Positions 37,293 through 46,275 are shown, counted from the stretch's first letter. The stretch is DNA of 64,000 nt from Mycolicibacterium senegalense (GCF_019645875.1 NZ_CP081000.1:2976001-3040000), one strand, 5' to 3'. Notes: a model not told the origin generated them from the letters alone. Made by a program: numbers and translations.

Positions 37293-39434
37293 ATGACCTC
37301 TTCGTCACCGGCCCTGCTGGAATTGGCCCGCCGCTACGGTGTGGCCGCCGAGTTCGACGACTGGACCGGCCGGCGTACCGCCGTCGCGGAATCCACGCTG
37401 GTGGCAGTGCTCGAAGCCCTCGGCGTGCCGGCCGGCACCGAGCAGGAGCGCGCCGAAGCCCTGGCCGCCCACGACCGGCAGTACTGGCAGCGCTCCCTGC
37501 CGCCCATCGTGCTGGGCCGGGCGGGCGTGCCGTCGAGCTTCTGGGTGCACGTCACCCACGGGGATCCGGTCGATCTCACGCTGCACCTCGAGGACGGCAC
37601 CGAACGCCGGGGGCTGCGACAGCTGGAGAACCACCGGCCCCCGTTCGATCTCGGGGACCGGCTGGTCGGCGAGGCCACGTTCGAGCTGCCGGCAGACCTG
37701 CCGCTGGGTTATCACCGGCTGCGCTTGCGGGTCGGGGAGTTTCACACCGAGACCCCGGTGGTGATCTCCCCCGCCACCGTCGGGCTGCCCACCCGGCTGG
37801 GTGAGCGGCGCACCTGGGGCCTGGCCACCCAGCTCTACAGCGTTCGCTCGCAAAGCTCTTGGGGTACAGGCGATTTGACTGATCTGACCGATCTGGCGGT
37901 GTGGTCGGCCGCCGAACACGGCGCCGGCTTCATCCTGGTCAACCCGCTGCACGCGGCCGCTCCCACCGCGCCGATGGAACCCTCGCCCTATCTGCCCACC
38001 TCGCGACGCTTCGTCAATCCGCTCTATCTGCGGGTCGAAGCCATCCCGGAGTTCGCCTCGGTGCGTCATCGCGGCCGCATCCGCGCGCTGCGCGCGACGC
38101 TGAACAAGCGGGCCGACCGCAATTCGACCATCGACCGCGATGCCGCCTGGCAGGCCAAACGCGCTGCGCTGGAAGAGGTCTACCGAGTCGAACGCTCGGC
38201 GGGACGGGAGCTGGCGTACGCCGCCTACCGGCACCGGCAAGGCCCCAGCCTCGACGATTTCGCGGCCTGGTGCGCACTGGCCGAACAGCACGGTGCGGAC
38301 TGGCACGGCTGGCCGCAGGCGCTCCAGCATCCGGCCAATCCGGAAGTGGCCGAATTCGCGGCAGCCCATCCCCGGGCCGTCGACTTCCACCGCTGGTTGC
38401 AGTGGCTGCTCGACGAGCAGCTCACCGCCGTCCAGGCCACCGCGGTTCAGGCCGGGATGGAGGTGGGGGTCATGAGCGATCTGGCGGTCGGTGTCGATCC
38501 CGACGGCGCCGATGCCTGGGCCCTGCAGGATGTGCTGGCGCTCGGGGTGACCGCGGGGGCACCGCCGGACGAGTTCAACCAACTCGGTCAGGACTGGTCC
38601 CAGCCGCCGTGGCGGCCCGATCGTCTCGTCGAGCAGGCCTACGAACCGTTCCGTGCGGTGGTCAACATGGCGCTGCGGCATTCGGGCGGGGTACGCATCG
38701 ACCACATCATCGGAATGTTCCGGCTGTGGTGGATCCCGAAAGGCGCGGCACCCACCGAAGGCACCTATGTGCGCTACGACCACGACGCGATGATCGGCAT
38801 CATCGCGCTCGAGGCGCACCGGGCCGGCGCCCTGGTCGTCGGCGAGGATCTCGGCACGGTCGAGCCATGGGTTCGCGATTACCTGCGCGAGCGTGGCCTG
38901 TTCGGCACCTCGATACTGTGGTTCGAGTCCGACCAGTCCGGTGGGCCGCTGGCCGCCGAACGGTGGCGCGAGTACTGCCTGTCCTCGGTGACGACGCACG
39001 ATCTGCCGCCGACCCCCGGATATCTGGCCGGTGAACACGTCCGGTTGCGGGAGCAACTGGGGTTGCTCACCCGGCCGGTCGATCAAGAAGTGGCTGCCGA
39101 CCGCAGCGCCCAGGCCGCCTGGCTCGATGAGTTGCGCCGGGTCGGGTTGCTCGGGCCCGATCCGGATACCGATCAGGTCGTTGCGGCGCTGTACCGCTAT
39201 CTGGGCCGCAGCCCGTCGAAACTGCTCGCGCTGTCGCTGGCCGACGCGGTGGGTGACGTGCGCACCCAGAATCAGCCCGGCACCACTGACGAATACCCGA
39301 ACTGGCGGATCCCGCTGGCGGGCCCCGACGGTCGACGCCTGCTGCTCGAGGACGTGTTCGTCGATCCGAGAGCGGGCGCGTTGTGCGACGTGATGGCCTC
39401 GATCACCGGTCGTCCCGGCCAGGCGCGGATGTAA
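37293..39434 (+). CDS. malQ: 4-alpha-glucanotransferase (amylomaltase)
   Basis: This 713-residue GH77 enzyme transfers alpha-1,4-glucan segments between maltodextrins in glycogen/maltose turnover. The catalytic residues are visible: nucleophile Asp in GVRIDHIIGMFRLWW, acid/base Glu in VVGEDLGTVEPWV, and stabilising Asp in TTHDLPPTPGYL. The mycobacterial N-terminal extension (about 1-160, an all-beta region) is present. The length is close to the M. tuberculosis MalQ. It stands alone, divergent from the TetR-SDR operon, without other glycogen genes nearby. Confidence 0.94.
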   Translation: MTSSSPALLELARRYGVAAEFDDWTGRRTAVAESTLVAVLEALGVPAGTEQERAEALAAHDRQYWQRSLPPIVLGRAGVPSSFWVHVTHGDPVDLTLHLEDGTERRGLRQLENHRPPFDLGDRLVGEATFELPADLPLGYHRLRLRVGEFHTETPVVISPATVGLPTRLGERRTWGLATQLYSVRSQSSWGTGDLTDLTDLAVWSAAEHGAGFILVNPLHAAAPTAPMEPSPYLPTSRRFVNPLYLRVEAIPEFASVRHRGRIRALRATLNKRADRNSTIDRDAAWQAKRAALEEVYRVERSAGRELAYAAYRHRQGPSLDDFAAWCALAEQHGADWHGWPQALQHPANPEVAEFAAAHPRAVDFHRWLQWLLDEQLTAVQATAVQAGMEVGVMSDLAVGVDPDGADAWALQDVLALGVTAGAPPDEFNQLGQDWSQPPWRPDRLVEQAYEPFRAVVNMALRHSGGVRIDHIIGMFRLWWIPKGAAPTEGTYVRYDHDAMIGIIALEAHRAGALVVGEDLGTVEPWVRDYLRERGLFGTSILWFESDQSGGPLAAERWREYCLSSVTTHDLPPTPGYLAGEHVRLREQLGLLTRPVDQEVAADRSAQAAWLDELRRVGLLGPDPDTDQVVAALYRYLGRSPSKLLALSLADAVGDVRTQNQPGTTDEYPNWRIPLAGPDGRRLLLEDVFVDPRAGALCDVMASITGRPGQARM

Positions 39435-39513
39435 CGCTGCCGGCGTCTCCTCCGGTTTCACAAACGTCTCAGCTGCGATATGTTCGCAAGCGCACCCGAC
39501 TGACGGAGTTCAC

Positions 39514-39924
39514 GTGAAGAAGCTTGTTGCGCTGGGCGGCGGACTGCTCGCCGCCGGTTCGATCGCCCTGTTGGCCGCGGGTACCGCCACCTCGCAGCCG
39601 ACCTCGGCGTCGGTCAACGTGGTCGGCGAGCCCTATATGAAGGCCCTGGCGATCCTGAAGAGCCAGGGCATCAAGGCCACCTTCGGCGGCTCCTTCGGTA
39701 GCGCCCTGCCACAGGCCGAGTGCCTGGTGGACTCTCAGAAGGTCAACTCCAGCGGCAAGATGATCCTGATGCTCGATTGCAGCGAGGCTGCCGCCGAGCA
39801 GAGTGCGGATTCGGCCGTCCCGGGCGGCCCGAGGGTCGGCAGCAACGGGGTTACCACGGTCACGCCCACGCCGGTGGTGCCGATCGCCGGGGCGCCGGGC
39901 GCGGGCACACCGCCGCCGGCCTGA
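39514..39924 (+). CDS. Small secreted protein with PASTA-like domain
   Basis: This 136-residue protein has a signal peptide (MKKLVALGGGLLAAGSIALL, cleaved near residue 28) and a single PASTA-like domain at about 33-90 (VVGEPYMKALAILKSQGIKA and two cysteines, in ECLV and LDCS). A low-complexity Pro/Val/Gly tail (about 108-136) follows. PASTA folds bind peptidoglycan or act as spacers; a single copy suggests a wall-associated or secreted modulator. The GTG start at 39514 follows GGAG. It resembles the secreted protein at 42782 in its core beta-alpha-beta pattern. Confidence 0.72.
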   Translation: MKKLVALGGGLLAAGSIALLAAGTATSQPTSASVNVVGEPYMKALAILKSQGIKATFGGSFGSALPQAECLVDSQKVNSSGKMILMLDCSEAAAEQSADSAVPGGPRVGSNGVTTVTPTPVVPIAGAPGAGTPPPA

Positions 39925-39992
39925 CCCGGTACCGCCGTTCCCACCTAAATCCGTACACTACTGAGAGTCCACTCATCCCAGGGAGGCTCTCG

Positions 39993-40892
39993 ATGTTGCG
40001 TCCGTTGCGGTTCGACCACGAGATCGACCCCGGCCCGGTACAGATCCAGGCCCGCAAGGTCCATTTCGATCTCGATGACATCCCGTTGCACTGGATTCCC
40101 GGGCATCCCGTCGCGTCGTCGATGGTCAATCTGTTCAACGTGGTCCTGCCGGTGGCCGAGCACTGGTTCGTCGCGACGTTCAACGAAGCGCTGCCCTACG
40201 TGCGCGATCCCAAGCTCGCCGACGACATGCGCGGGTTCATCGGCCAGGAAGCCACCCATGCCGAGACGCACGATCAGGTGCTCGACAAGTTCCTGACCGG
40301 TCACGGGGTGGATTACCAGCCGGTGCTGTCGCTGGTCGAGCACGTGTTCACCAGGACGCTGGCCCCGTCGGACTCCCCCGATCCGCGCCGCAGGCTGGCC
40401 AACCTGTGCGACCGCTTGTGGCTCATCGCCGCGATCGAGCACTACACGGCGGTGCTGGGCGACTTCGTGCTGAACTGCACCTGGGAGGACCACGGCGCCG
40501 ACCCGACGATGACCGACCTGTTCCGCTGGCACGGCGCCGAGGAGGTCGAGCACCGTAGCGTCGCCCACGACGTCGCCGTCTACTTCCAGGACAGCTATTT
40601 CAGCCGGGTGCGGGCGATGTCGATCGCCGCGACGGCGGTGTATCTGTTCTTCCAGCGCGGTTGCTGGGCCATGGTCAAGAGCGACCCCACCCTCGACATC
40701 GGCTGGTGGCGGATGAACAAGATGCGCATGCGCGATTCCAAGCTGGGACTGCTGCCGAAGTTCTCCCGGATGTTCGGCTCCAACACCCTGGCCTACTGCC
40801 GGCCGGGTTTCTCGCCGGAGGAGATGGGTTCGACAGCCCAGGCGGTCGCTTATCTCGCGAGTTCCCCCGCGGCGCGGGCCGCGCACCTGTGA
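39993..40892 (+). CDS. Di-iron-type 'metal-dependent hydrolase' family protein, probable oxygenase
   Basis: This 299-residue protein belongs to the PF10118-like family commonly named metal-dependent hydrolase. The sequence shows a carboxylate di-iron pattern: Glu56 or Glu65, Glu86-x2-His89 (QEATH), Glu149 (AAIEHY) and Glu184-x2-His187 (EEVEH), with ExxH motifs 98 residues apart as in ferritin-like oxygenases. ATG 39993 follows GGGAGG, and TACACT at 39954-39959 may be a -10 box. Its stop overlaps the start of a [2Fe-2S] flavoreductase as GTGA. I infer a two-component hydroxylase, desaturase or monooxygenase; hydrolase activity is the conventional label. Confidence 0.78.
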   Translation: MLRPLRFDHEIDPGPVQIQARKVHFDLDDIPLHWIPGHPVASSMVNLFNVVLPVAEHWFVATFNEALPYVRDPKLADDMRGFIGQEATHAETHDQVLDKFLTGHGVDYQPVLSLVEHVFTRTLAPSDSPDPRRRLANLCDRLWLIAAIEHYTAVLGDFVLNCTWEDHGADPTMTDLFRWHGAEEVEHRSVAHDVAVYFQDSYFSRVRAMSIAATAVYLFFQRGCWAMVKSDPTLDIGWWRMNKMRMRDSKLGLLPKFSRMFGSNTLAYCRPGFSPEEMGSTAQAVAYLASSPAARAAHL

Positions 40893-42013
40893 CGGGGTCC
40901 GCCGTGCCGAGCCTGTTGTCCCGCTACCGCCGGCTGCCGCCGAGCATGTCGGGCCGATTCCGGCATGACCCGATGCTGGGCGCGGCCGGGGCGGCCATCG
41001 CCACCATCTGGACGGTGGGCCGGCTGGTACGACGGCCGAGTCCACCGCCGGAGCTGGACCGCACGATAACGCTGACCGTGACGGGCCGGGAAGTGGTCGC
41101 CCACGATCAGGATGTGATCGCGCTGACCCTGGCCGCGGCCGACGGCAGCACGCTGCCGCAGTGGTTCCCCGGTGCACACATCGACCTGCACCTGGCCAGC
41201 GGCCGGGTTCGCCAGTACTCATTGTGCGGCGATCCCGCCGTGTCCGACTCCTATCGAATTGCGGTGCGGCGCATACCCGACGGCGGTGGCGGCTCCGTCG
41301 AGGTGCATGACAGCCTGCAGGTCGGCAGCCAGGTGAGTACCCACGGCCCGCGCAACGCGTTCGCTCTCACAGTGCCCGGCTACGGGTCACCGACTCAGCG
41401 ATTCCGTTTCATCGCAGGCGGAATCGGCATCACCCCGATCCTGCCCATGCTCGGGCTGGCCGAGCGGTTGGGTGTCGACTGGTCGATGGTGTATGCCGGA
41501 CGCAGTCGTGACAGCTTGCCGTTCCTGCACGAGCTCGACCGGTTCGGCGGCCGCATCGAGATCCGTACCGACGACGTCGACGGACTGCCCAGCGCCGACG
41601 AGCTGCTCGGCGATTGTCCCGACGGCACCACGGTGTACGCCTGTGGTCCGGCCCCGATGCTGACCGGGATCCGGGCCGCACTCATCGGGCGTGACGACGT
41701 CGAGCTGCATTTCGAGAGATTCGCGGCGCCACCGGTTGTCGATGGTGCCGAGTTCTCGGTGACGATCGCCTCGACCGGCGCCGAGGTGACGGTGGGAGCC
41801 GACGAGACCTTGCTCGCCGCATTGGGCCGGGCCGGGGTCAGCGCACCGTACTCGTGTCAGCAGGGTTTCTGCGGAACCTGCCGTATTCGGGTCACCGACG
41901 GGTCTGTGCAGCACCGCGATACGTTGCTGACCGACCCGGAGCGTGCCGCAGGCTACCTGCTGACCTGCGTTTCGCGGGCGGAGGCCGGGCACCGGCTGAC
42001 GCTCGACCTCTGA
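40889..42013 (+). CDS. FNR-type flavoreductase with C-terminal [2Fe-2S] ferredoxin domain
   Basis: GTG 40889 overlaps the preceding stop and gives 374 residues. A hydrophobic-ish N-terminus (about 30-50) precedes an FAD domain (RQYSLCGDP) and an NAD(P)H domain (FIAGGIGITPILPML and YACGPAPML). A plant-type ferredoxin domain follows, with CQQGFCGTC plus a later Cys in LLTCVS. This matches phthalate-dioxygenase-reductase-like single-chain reductases that feed electrons to oxygenases. Translational coupling makes the upstream di-iron protein its likely partner. Confidence 0.9.
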   Translation: MTGSAVPSLLSRYRRLPPSMSGRFRHDPMLGAAGAAIATIWTVGRLVRRPSPPPELDRTITLTVTGREVVAHDQDVIALTLAAADGSTLPQWFPGAHIDLHLASGRVRQYSLCGDPAVSDSYRIAVRRIPDGGGGSVEVHDSLQVGSQVSTHGPRNAFALTVPGYGSPTQRFRFIAGGIGITPILPMLGLAERLGVDWSMVYAGRSRDSLPFLHELDRFGGRIEIRTDDVDGLPSADELLGDCPDGTTVYACGPAPMLTGIRAALIGRDDVELHFERFAAPPVVDGAEFSVTIASTGAEVTVGADETLLAALGRAGVSAPYSCQQGFCGTCRIRVTDGSVQHRDTLLTDPERAAGYLLTCVSRAEAGHRLTLDL

Positions 42014-42017
42014 GCCG

Positions 42018-42515
42018 CTACTCGTCTCCGGGGGCGCCTTCGCCGTAGCCGGCCAGCTCGGGTGCGGCCATCAGCTGGTCCAACAGCGGGCGCTGGCCGC
42101 TCAGCAGTTTGGTGCGCGCCGTGGCCACAGAAACCCAAGCAACGCGGTCGATTTCGGGGAACTCCACGAGGCGCCCCGACCCCTTCGGCAGCTCGATGCT
42201 GAACGTGTTGCTCACGGCCCCGGCGGGATCGAAGTCGGCTTGCACCGCGAACACGGTGACCACCTTGCCGCCCGCCTGACGCACCGGTGCCAGATCGATG
42301 CGCGGACCTGCCGGCGGAGGGGAACCGAGTTCCTCGGCGAACTCACGTTGCGCCGCCACCCACGGGTCCTCCCCGTCGGCGTACTCCCCCTTGGGCACCG
42401 ACCACGCACCGGCGTCTTTGCGCGCCCAGAACGGTCCGCCGGGATGGGCGATCAACACCTCCACCTCCGCACCGACGAAGCGGTACAGCAGGACACCTGC
42501 GCTGAGCTTTGCCAC
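42018..42515 (-). CDS. Nudix hydrolase
   Basis: This 165-residue protein contains a perfect Nudix box: Gly, five residues, Glu, seven residues, then REFAEELG (in the block starting GEYADGEDPWVAAQ). Nudix enzymes cleave nucleoside diphosphates linked to another group. The N-terminus AGVLLYRFVGAEVEVLIAHP is family-typical of NTP pyrophosphohydrolases near MutT/Ap4A types. The start is taken at GTG 42515, since upstream in-frame residues look non-coding. It converges with the reductase gene, with 4 bases between stops. Confidence 0.87.
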   Translation of the reverse strand: MAKLSAGVLLYRFVGAEVEVLIAHPGGPFWARKDAGAWSVPKGEYADGEDPWVAAQREFAEELGSPPPAGPRIDLAPVRQAGGKVVTVFAVQADFDPAGAVSNTFSIELPKGSGRLVEFPEIDRVAWVSVATARTKLLSGQRPLLDQLMAAPELAGYGEGAPGDE

Positions 42516-42781
42516 CTGTTGCACGCTACGCGGTGCCGCCGGCGCGACCAGAACCAGTGATGCCGGACACTTTGCCAAACGTCCGTAACCGCAGTCACTT
42601 CCGCGATGTTCGGCAAATGTGACGCACAACTCCTCAAACGGTTTCGGTCAGCCGGAATTTAATATGTGAACTGCCGGTTAACCATTAGGTAACACTTAAA
42701 CGCGCTAGCAACGGCACCCCACCAAAGGCGCGCCTGCGGGACCGTATGCGACACAACAGAACAGGAAAGAAGGCACCAAAG

Positions 42782-43081
42782 ATGATGAGGCTAGGATTTG
42801 CCGGCGCATTGGTTGGCGCAGCCACGGCAGCGGTGATCGGCTTGGCCGCCCCCGCCCAGGCCGCTCCCACCGGTCCGGGCAGTGCCCAACAGACCATCAG
42901 CGAGTTGCAGGCTCAGGGCTACAAGGTCGTGGTCAACCACATCGGCTCGACCCCGCTGGACAAGGCTTCGGTGGTGGCGGTTCGCCCGGGCCAGACCTAT
43001 ACCCGGACAGATTCCGGTAACCCGGGCGACAACTTCCAGACCAGCGTCGTCAACAAGACGATTTACGTGGACGTGAAGTAA
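42782..43081 (+). CDS. Small secreted PASTA-like protein
   Basis: This 99-residue protein has a signal peptide (MMRLGFAGALVGAATAAVIG, cleaved after AQA near residue 28) and a compact domain with the pattern TISELQAQGYKVVVNHIG. That core resembles the domain in the gene at 39514. The ATG at 42782 has AGAAGG upstream. The preceding 266 bases (42516-42781) are unusually AT-rich near 42655-42710, including the palindrome GGTTAACC, and probably contain the promoter. A strong terminator follows, so the gene is monocistronic and may be highly expressed. Function unknown. Confidence 0.75.
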   Translation: MMRLGFAGALVGAATAAVIGLAAPAQAAPTGPGSAQQTISELQAQGYKVVVNHIGSTPLDKASVVAVRPGQTYTRTDSGNPGDNFQTSVVNKTIYVDVK

Positions 43082-43104
43082 GCCCAAACTTCGTGAAACA
43101 TCAA

Positions 43105-43133
43105 GAAGGGGCGTCCTTTTGGGGCGCCCCTTC
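43105..43133 (+). terminator. Hairpin terminator after the small secreted gene
   Basis: GAAGGGGCG (43105-43113) and CGCCCCTTC (43125-43133) are perfect 9-bp arms with an 11-base loop containing a T-run; GTTGTGT follows. It starts 23 bases after the stop of the gene at 42782, a good factor-independent terminator by mycobacterial standards. Confidence 0.85.
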
Positions 43134-43182
43134 GTTGTGTCCGGCTCAGGCGCCCGACCCGGCGCGCGCTAGAGTCGCCAAC

Positions 43183-43953
43183 GTGCGACGTTTCACCCGC
43201 TATGTCGCCCTCGGCGACAGCCAGACCGAAGGATTGTGGGACGGCGACGACACCGTCGGCCTGACGGGGTTCGCCGATCGGCTCGCGGTGCGCCTCGACG
43301 GGCTGTTCCCCGGGTTGGGCTATGCCAATCTCGCCATTCGCGGCCACCGGATCGGCGATGTGCTGCGCACTCAACTGCCCACCGCGCTGTCCATGGAGCC
43401 CGACCTCGTCACGGTCTGCATCGGGATGAACGACGTAACCCGGCCCGGCCGCTCGTTCACCCGGGCCCTCGGTGATCTCGAGTATGTGTATCGCTCCCTC
43501 GCCGCATCCGGAGCCACAGTGGTCACCACCACGTTCCCGGACATCACTCAGATCCTTCCGGTGGGCAGGCTGCTCGGCACACGGGTGATCCAGATCAACG
43601 ACGCGATCTCCGATGCGGCCGAGCGGTACGGATTCCACCTCGTCGACCTGTACTCGGCGCCCTCGATGCGTGAGCCGGAGACCTGGAGTCCCGACCGCGT
43701 GCACGGGTCGGCGAAGGGGCACGCCTTGTTCGCCGCGGCAGCCGCCGAGGCACTGGGATTGCCTGGCAGCAACCATGATTGGGCGCTGGCGACCGGTGGT
43801 GATCAGACCCAGTCGTTTCGGGCCCGCGCCTACTCGCAGGTGTTGTGGACGCAGAACATGCTCATGCCGTGGCTGTGGCGCCACCTGCGCGGCCAGTCCG
43901 GCGGCACCGGCCGCTCGCCACGGCGGCCCGATCTGATGTACCTCAGCGCCTAG
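43183..43953 (+). CDS. SGNH/GDSL-family hydrolase
   Basis: This 256-residue esterase-like protein has block I ALGDSQTEG (nucleophile Ser), block III VCIGMNDVTRPG (Gly and Asn of the oxyanion hole) and block V DRVHGSAKGH (Asp and His). No signal peptide is seen from the GTG at 43183; the frame extends upstream to 43093, but that part overlaps the terminator. It could deacylate lipids, glycans or small esters. Its stop overlaps the convergent DUF732 stop by 4 bases. Confidence 0.88.
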   Translation: MRRFTRYVALGDSQTEGLWDGDDTVGLTGFADRLAVRLDGLFPGLGYANLAIRGHRIGDVLRTQLPTALSMEPDLVTVCIGMNDVTRPGRSFTRALGDLEYVYRSLAASGATVVTTTFPDITQILPVGRLLGTRVIQINDAISDAAERYGFHLVDLYSAPSMREPETWSPDRVHGSAKGHALFAAAAAEALGLPGSNHDWALATGGDQTQSFRARAYSQVLWTQNMLMPWLWRHLRGQSGGTGRSPRRPDLMYLSA

Positions 43954-44351
43954 CTGAAGCCCAGGATCGACCAGGCCAGATCGGCTGGGCCGCCGAGCAG
44001 GTTGCCCTCACCGGCCTTGGCCACCATCGCCGGGCAGAACGTGGAGATCGCGACCCCGGTGAACATCGTGGCCGGCCCCAACGACATACCGCCGGTGTCG
44101 GCGACCTTGGCCGCCACATCGGCGGCGGTCTGGCCCGGCTCGGCCAGCATCGGACACACCGACTGCCCCAATGCCACAGCCTGCGCCGGATCTGCCGCAG
44201 TCACACCCGCTCGGCTCAGCGCGTCGACGAAAACCGAATCGATCGGATCTGCCTCGGCCGGCGCGGCGATCACGCCGGCGGCGATCCCGGCCAGCGTGAC
44301 GCCTACCGTGACGGCGAGCACTCGGCAGGACCGGATCACGTTGCGCGGCAT
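43950..44351 (-). CDS. Secreted DUF732-family protein
   Basis: From ATG 44351 the protein has 133 residues with a signal peptide (about 1-32, ending AAPAEA) followed by the DUF732 pattern of mycobacterial exported proteins: DPIDSVFVDALSRAGVTAAD, ALGQSVCPML and a second Cys in STFCPAM. The two cysteines probably form a disulfide in the helical domain. DUF732 proteins are abundant in mycobacterial culture filtrates and have no known activity. It follows the gene at 44374 by 22 bases on the same strand. Confidence 0.83.
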   Translation of the reverse strand: MPRNVIRSCRVLAVTVGVTLAGIAAGVIAAPAEADPIDSVFVDALSRAGVTAADPAQAVALGQSVCPMLAEPGQTAADVAAKVADTGGMSLGPATMFTGVAISTFCPAMVAKAGEGNLLGGPADLAWSILGFS

Positions 44352-44373
44352 GGCCGTAATCGTACGGGCCTCC

Positions 44374-44937
44374 TCAGACCCCACCCCAGGCGGAGTCGAG
44401 TTCTTTGGCGACGTCGATGACCTTGGCCTGCTCAGAAGCCGGGCTGTCGATCTCGCCGGCCACGTGCGCGGCGATGAACCGTTTGATCTCCGCGTCGACG
44501 CCGGCCAGGATGCGCAGCACCTCGGCGCGCAGCGACTTCGAGGTGACGTGGATCGAGATGTCCGAGGGCCGCGGCTTCTTCACATCGAGGATCAACAGCA
44601 GCGGCTCGGCGGCCAACGCGGAGGCCCGCAGCGCGATCTCGCCGAACACCATGAATTTGGGGCGGTCGATGCGCAGGTCGATCACCATGTCGATCTCCAG
44701 CGGGATCCGGATGGAGAACGTGATGGTGTCGCCCACGATGCGGCTCACCCGCGGCTTCTGGATGTTGACCCGCGCGGTGACCTTGGCGATCTTGCCGGGC
44801 CCTTGCGCGATCGGACCCATCTCGAACTCGTCGCCCGCGATCGCGCCGATGGCGTCGCCGACCCGTTCCTCGGATACGGCCACCTCGAAGAACCGGCGAC
44901 CGAATTCCTCGTAGGTGATGTAAGCGTGATCAGCCAT
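44374..44937 (-). CDS. Conserved mycobacterial protein of unknown function
   Basis: This 187-residue protein has no signal peptide. Its centre alternates beta-strands typical of a lipid-binding sandwich (TITFSIRIPLEIDMVIDLRI), followed by helices at the C-terminus (SKSLRAEVLRILAGVDAEIK). I do not recognise a named family. It sits between the secreted DUF732 gene and an NTF2-like gene on the same strand (22- and 60-base gaps), so the three may be transcribed together. A lipid- or polymer-binding role is possible but unsupported. Confidence 0.7.
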   Translation of the reverse strand: MADHAYITYEEFGRRFFEVAVSEERVGDAIGAIAGDEFEMGPIAQGPGKIAKVTARVNIQKPRVSRIVGDTITFSIRIPLEIDMVIDLRIDRPKFMVFGEIALRASALAAEPLLLILDVKKPRPSDISIHVTSKSLRAEVLRILAGVDAEIKRFIAAHVAGEIDSPASEQAKVIDVAKELDSAWGGV

Positions 44938-44997
44938 GATCCCTCTACGGTCTCACGACGACGGGCGAGGCCGGCGCAGCCGGGCCGGTTTGCTTCG

Positions 44998-45798
44998 TCA
45001 CGTCGCGTCGGCGAAGTACCGCAACCGGGTGACCGCGCGTGTTCCCGGTCCGAAATCGGCGATCAGCACGGCCCGGCGTCCGTCACGGTCCAGACCGGCC
45101 ACCGCACTGGACCCGGACGTGATCAGCTTGCGCCACGACGCACCCGTGGTGCGCTCCACCAATCCGGATGTGCTCAGGCCTCCGTCGTCACCGGTGCGGA
45201 TTGCGGTGTCCGTCCCCAGCCGTCGTTGCACCGCCACCGCGTCCCCGGCACACAGATCGTCGAGCAGCCCGGTGAACAGGCGCTTGCCGGTCCGACCGGC
45301 GCCGCCCATGCCCCTGGCGAACCCGAGCGCGCCGGCCGGCCCCTGGTTGCGCAGCAACGCCGCGGAAAGCCGCAGTCCGACCGGCACCGCGCCGAGCCCC
45401 GCCTTGGCGAATTTCCCGATCATCGCGGGCAGCTCCCAGTACGCCTGCAACTGACCGATGCGCGGCCCGTCCGCAGCGGGAGTAACGGCGTACCGAAGGT
45501 AGGCCGGAATCCGCATCGTGACCGACGGGCTCATCACGACTTCGAGTTCGAGGTCACGGATCACCGTCGATCCGCTGACGATGTCGATGTCTCGGTGAAA
45601 GGTGATGTCGCGTGGTGCGATGAAGGTGTCGTAGAACCGCTCGATCTGGGCGTGGCCACTGTGGGGCCGTGAGCCCACGGGGTCTTCGACCTGTCCGCCT
45701 GCAGCGAACAGGCCCACCCATCCCTGTCGGTCGTGAGCACCCGCTGCCTGCGGTGACAACTCGACCGTGGCTAACAGCTCGTCCCGTGTGAAGGCCAT
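44998..45798 (-). CDS. NTF2-like (SnoaL/ketosteroid isomerase-fold) protein
   Basis: This 266-residue protein has an N-terminal NTF2-like domain (AAGAHDRQGWVGLFAAGGQV, DPVGSRPHSGHAQIERFYDT, IAPRDITFHRDI), then a helical middle (about 130-180), and a C-terminal part (about 185-266) with a second NTF2-like beta pattern. Such proteins are isomerases, dehydratases or binding proteins for steroids and polyketides. No catalytic dyad can be fixed from sequence. It is divergent from the gene at 45889. Confidence 0.75.
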   Translation of the reverse strand: MAFTRDELLATVELSPQAAGAHDRQGWVGLFAAGGQVEDPVGSRPHSGHAQIERFYDTFIAPRDITFHRDIDIVSGSTVIRDLELEVVMSPSVTMRIPAYLRYAVTPAADGPRIGQLQAYWELPAMIGKFAKAGLGAVPVGLRLSAALLRNQGPAGALGFARGMGGAGRTGKRLFTGLLDDLCAGDAVAVQRRLGTDTAIRTGDDGGLSTSGLVERTTGASWRKLITSGSSAVAGLDRDGRRAVLIADFGPGTRAVTRLRYFADAT

Positions 45799-45888
45799 CT
45801 GGATCGTTTACCATTCCGCTCTGCCGTGCGTGCGCGCACACTGGTGTTGTACACGTGGGGTCGCCCCACCACCACCGAGGAGAGCGCA

Positions 45889-46275
45889 ATGAGTGGCAGT
45901 GGACCTTTCGGGTTCGACCCCGAGGACTTCGACCGCGTCGCCCGCGAAGCCGGCGAAGGGTTGCGCGACGCCCTCGACGGGTTGAGCAAGTTCATCACGC
46001 GGCCCGGCCAGGCCGGCGGTTGGGCAGGTCTGATCGATGAGTTCGCCCGGTTCTCCCAGCCCAGGACCGAGCCGGAGACCACCGGCGAGAAGGGCGACGG
46101 AGTGTGGGCCATCTACACCGTCGACGACGCGGGGGGCGCCCACATCGAGCAGGTGTACCCGAACGAACTCGAGGCCCTGCGGGCCAACGCGAGCAACACG
46201 GATCCGGGCCGCCGGGTGCGGTTCCTGCCCTACGGCATCGCGGTCAGCGTGCTCGATACAAATACCGGCGAGTAA
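45889..46275 (+). CDS. Conserved mycobacterial hypothetical protein
   Basis: From ATG 45889, with GAGGAG six bases upstream, this is a 128-residue soluble protein; an upstream in-frame extension lacks coding character. It begins MSGSGPFGFDPEDFDRVARE and has a C-terminal strand-rich half (GVWAIYTVDDAGGAHIEQVY; RRVRFLPYGIAVSVLD). No known domain is recognised. It stands alone between a divergent NTF2-like gene and a secreted protein gene. Confidence 0.72.
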   Translation: MSGSGPFGFDPEDFDRVAREAGEGLRDALDGLSKFITRPGQAGGWAGLIDEFARFSQPRTEPETTGEKGDGVWAIYTVDDAGGAHIEQVYPNELEALRANASNTDPGRRVRFLPYGIAVSVLDTNTGE

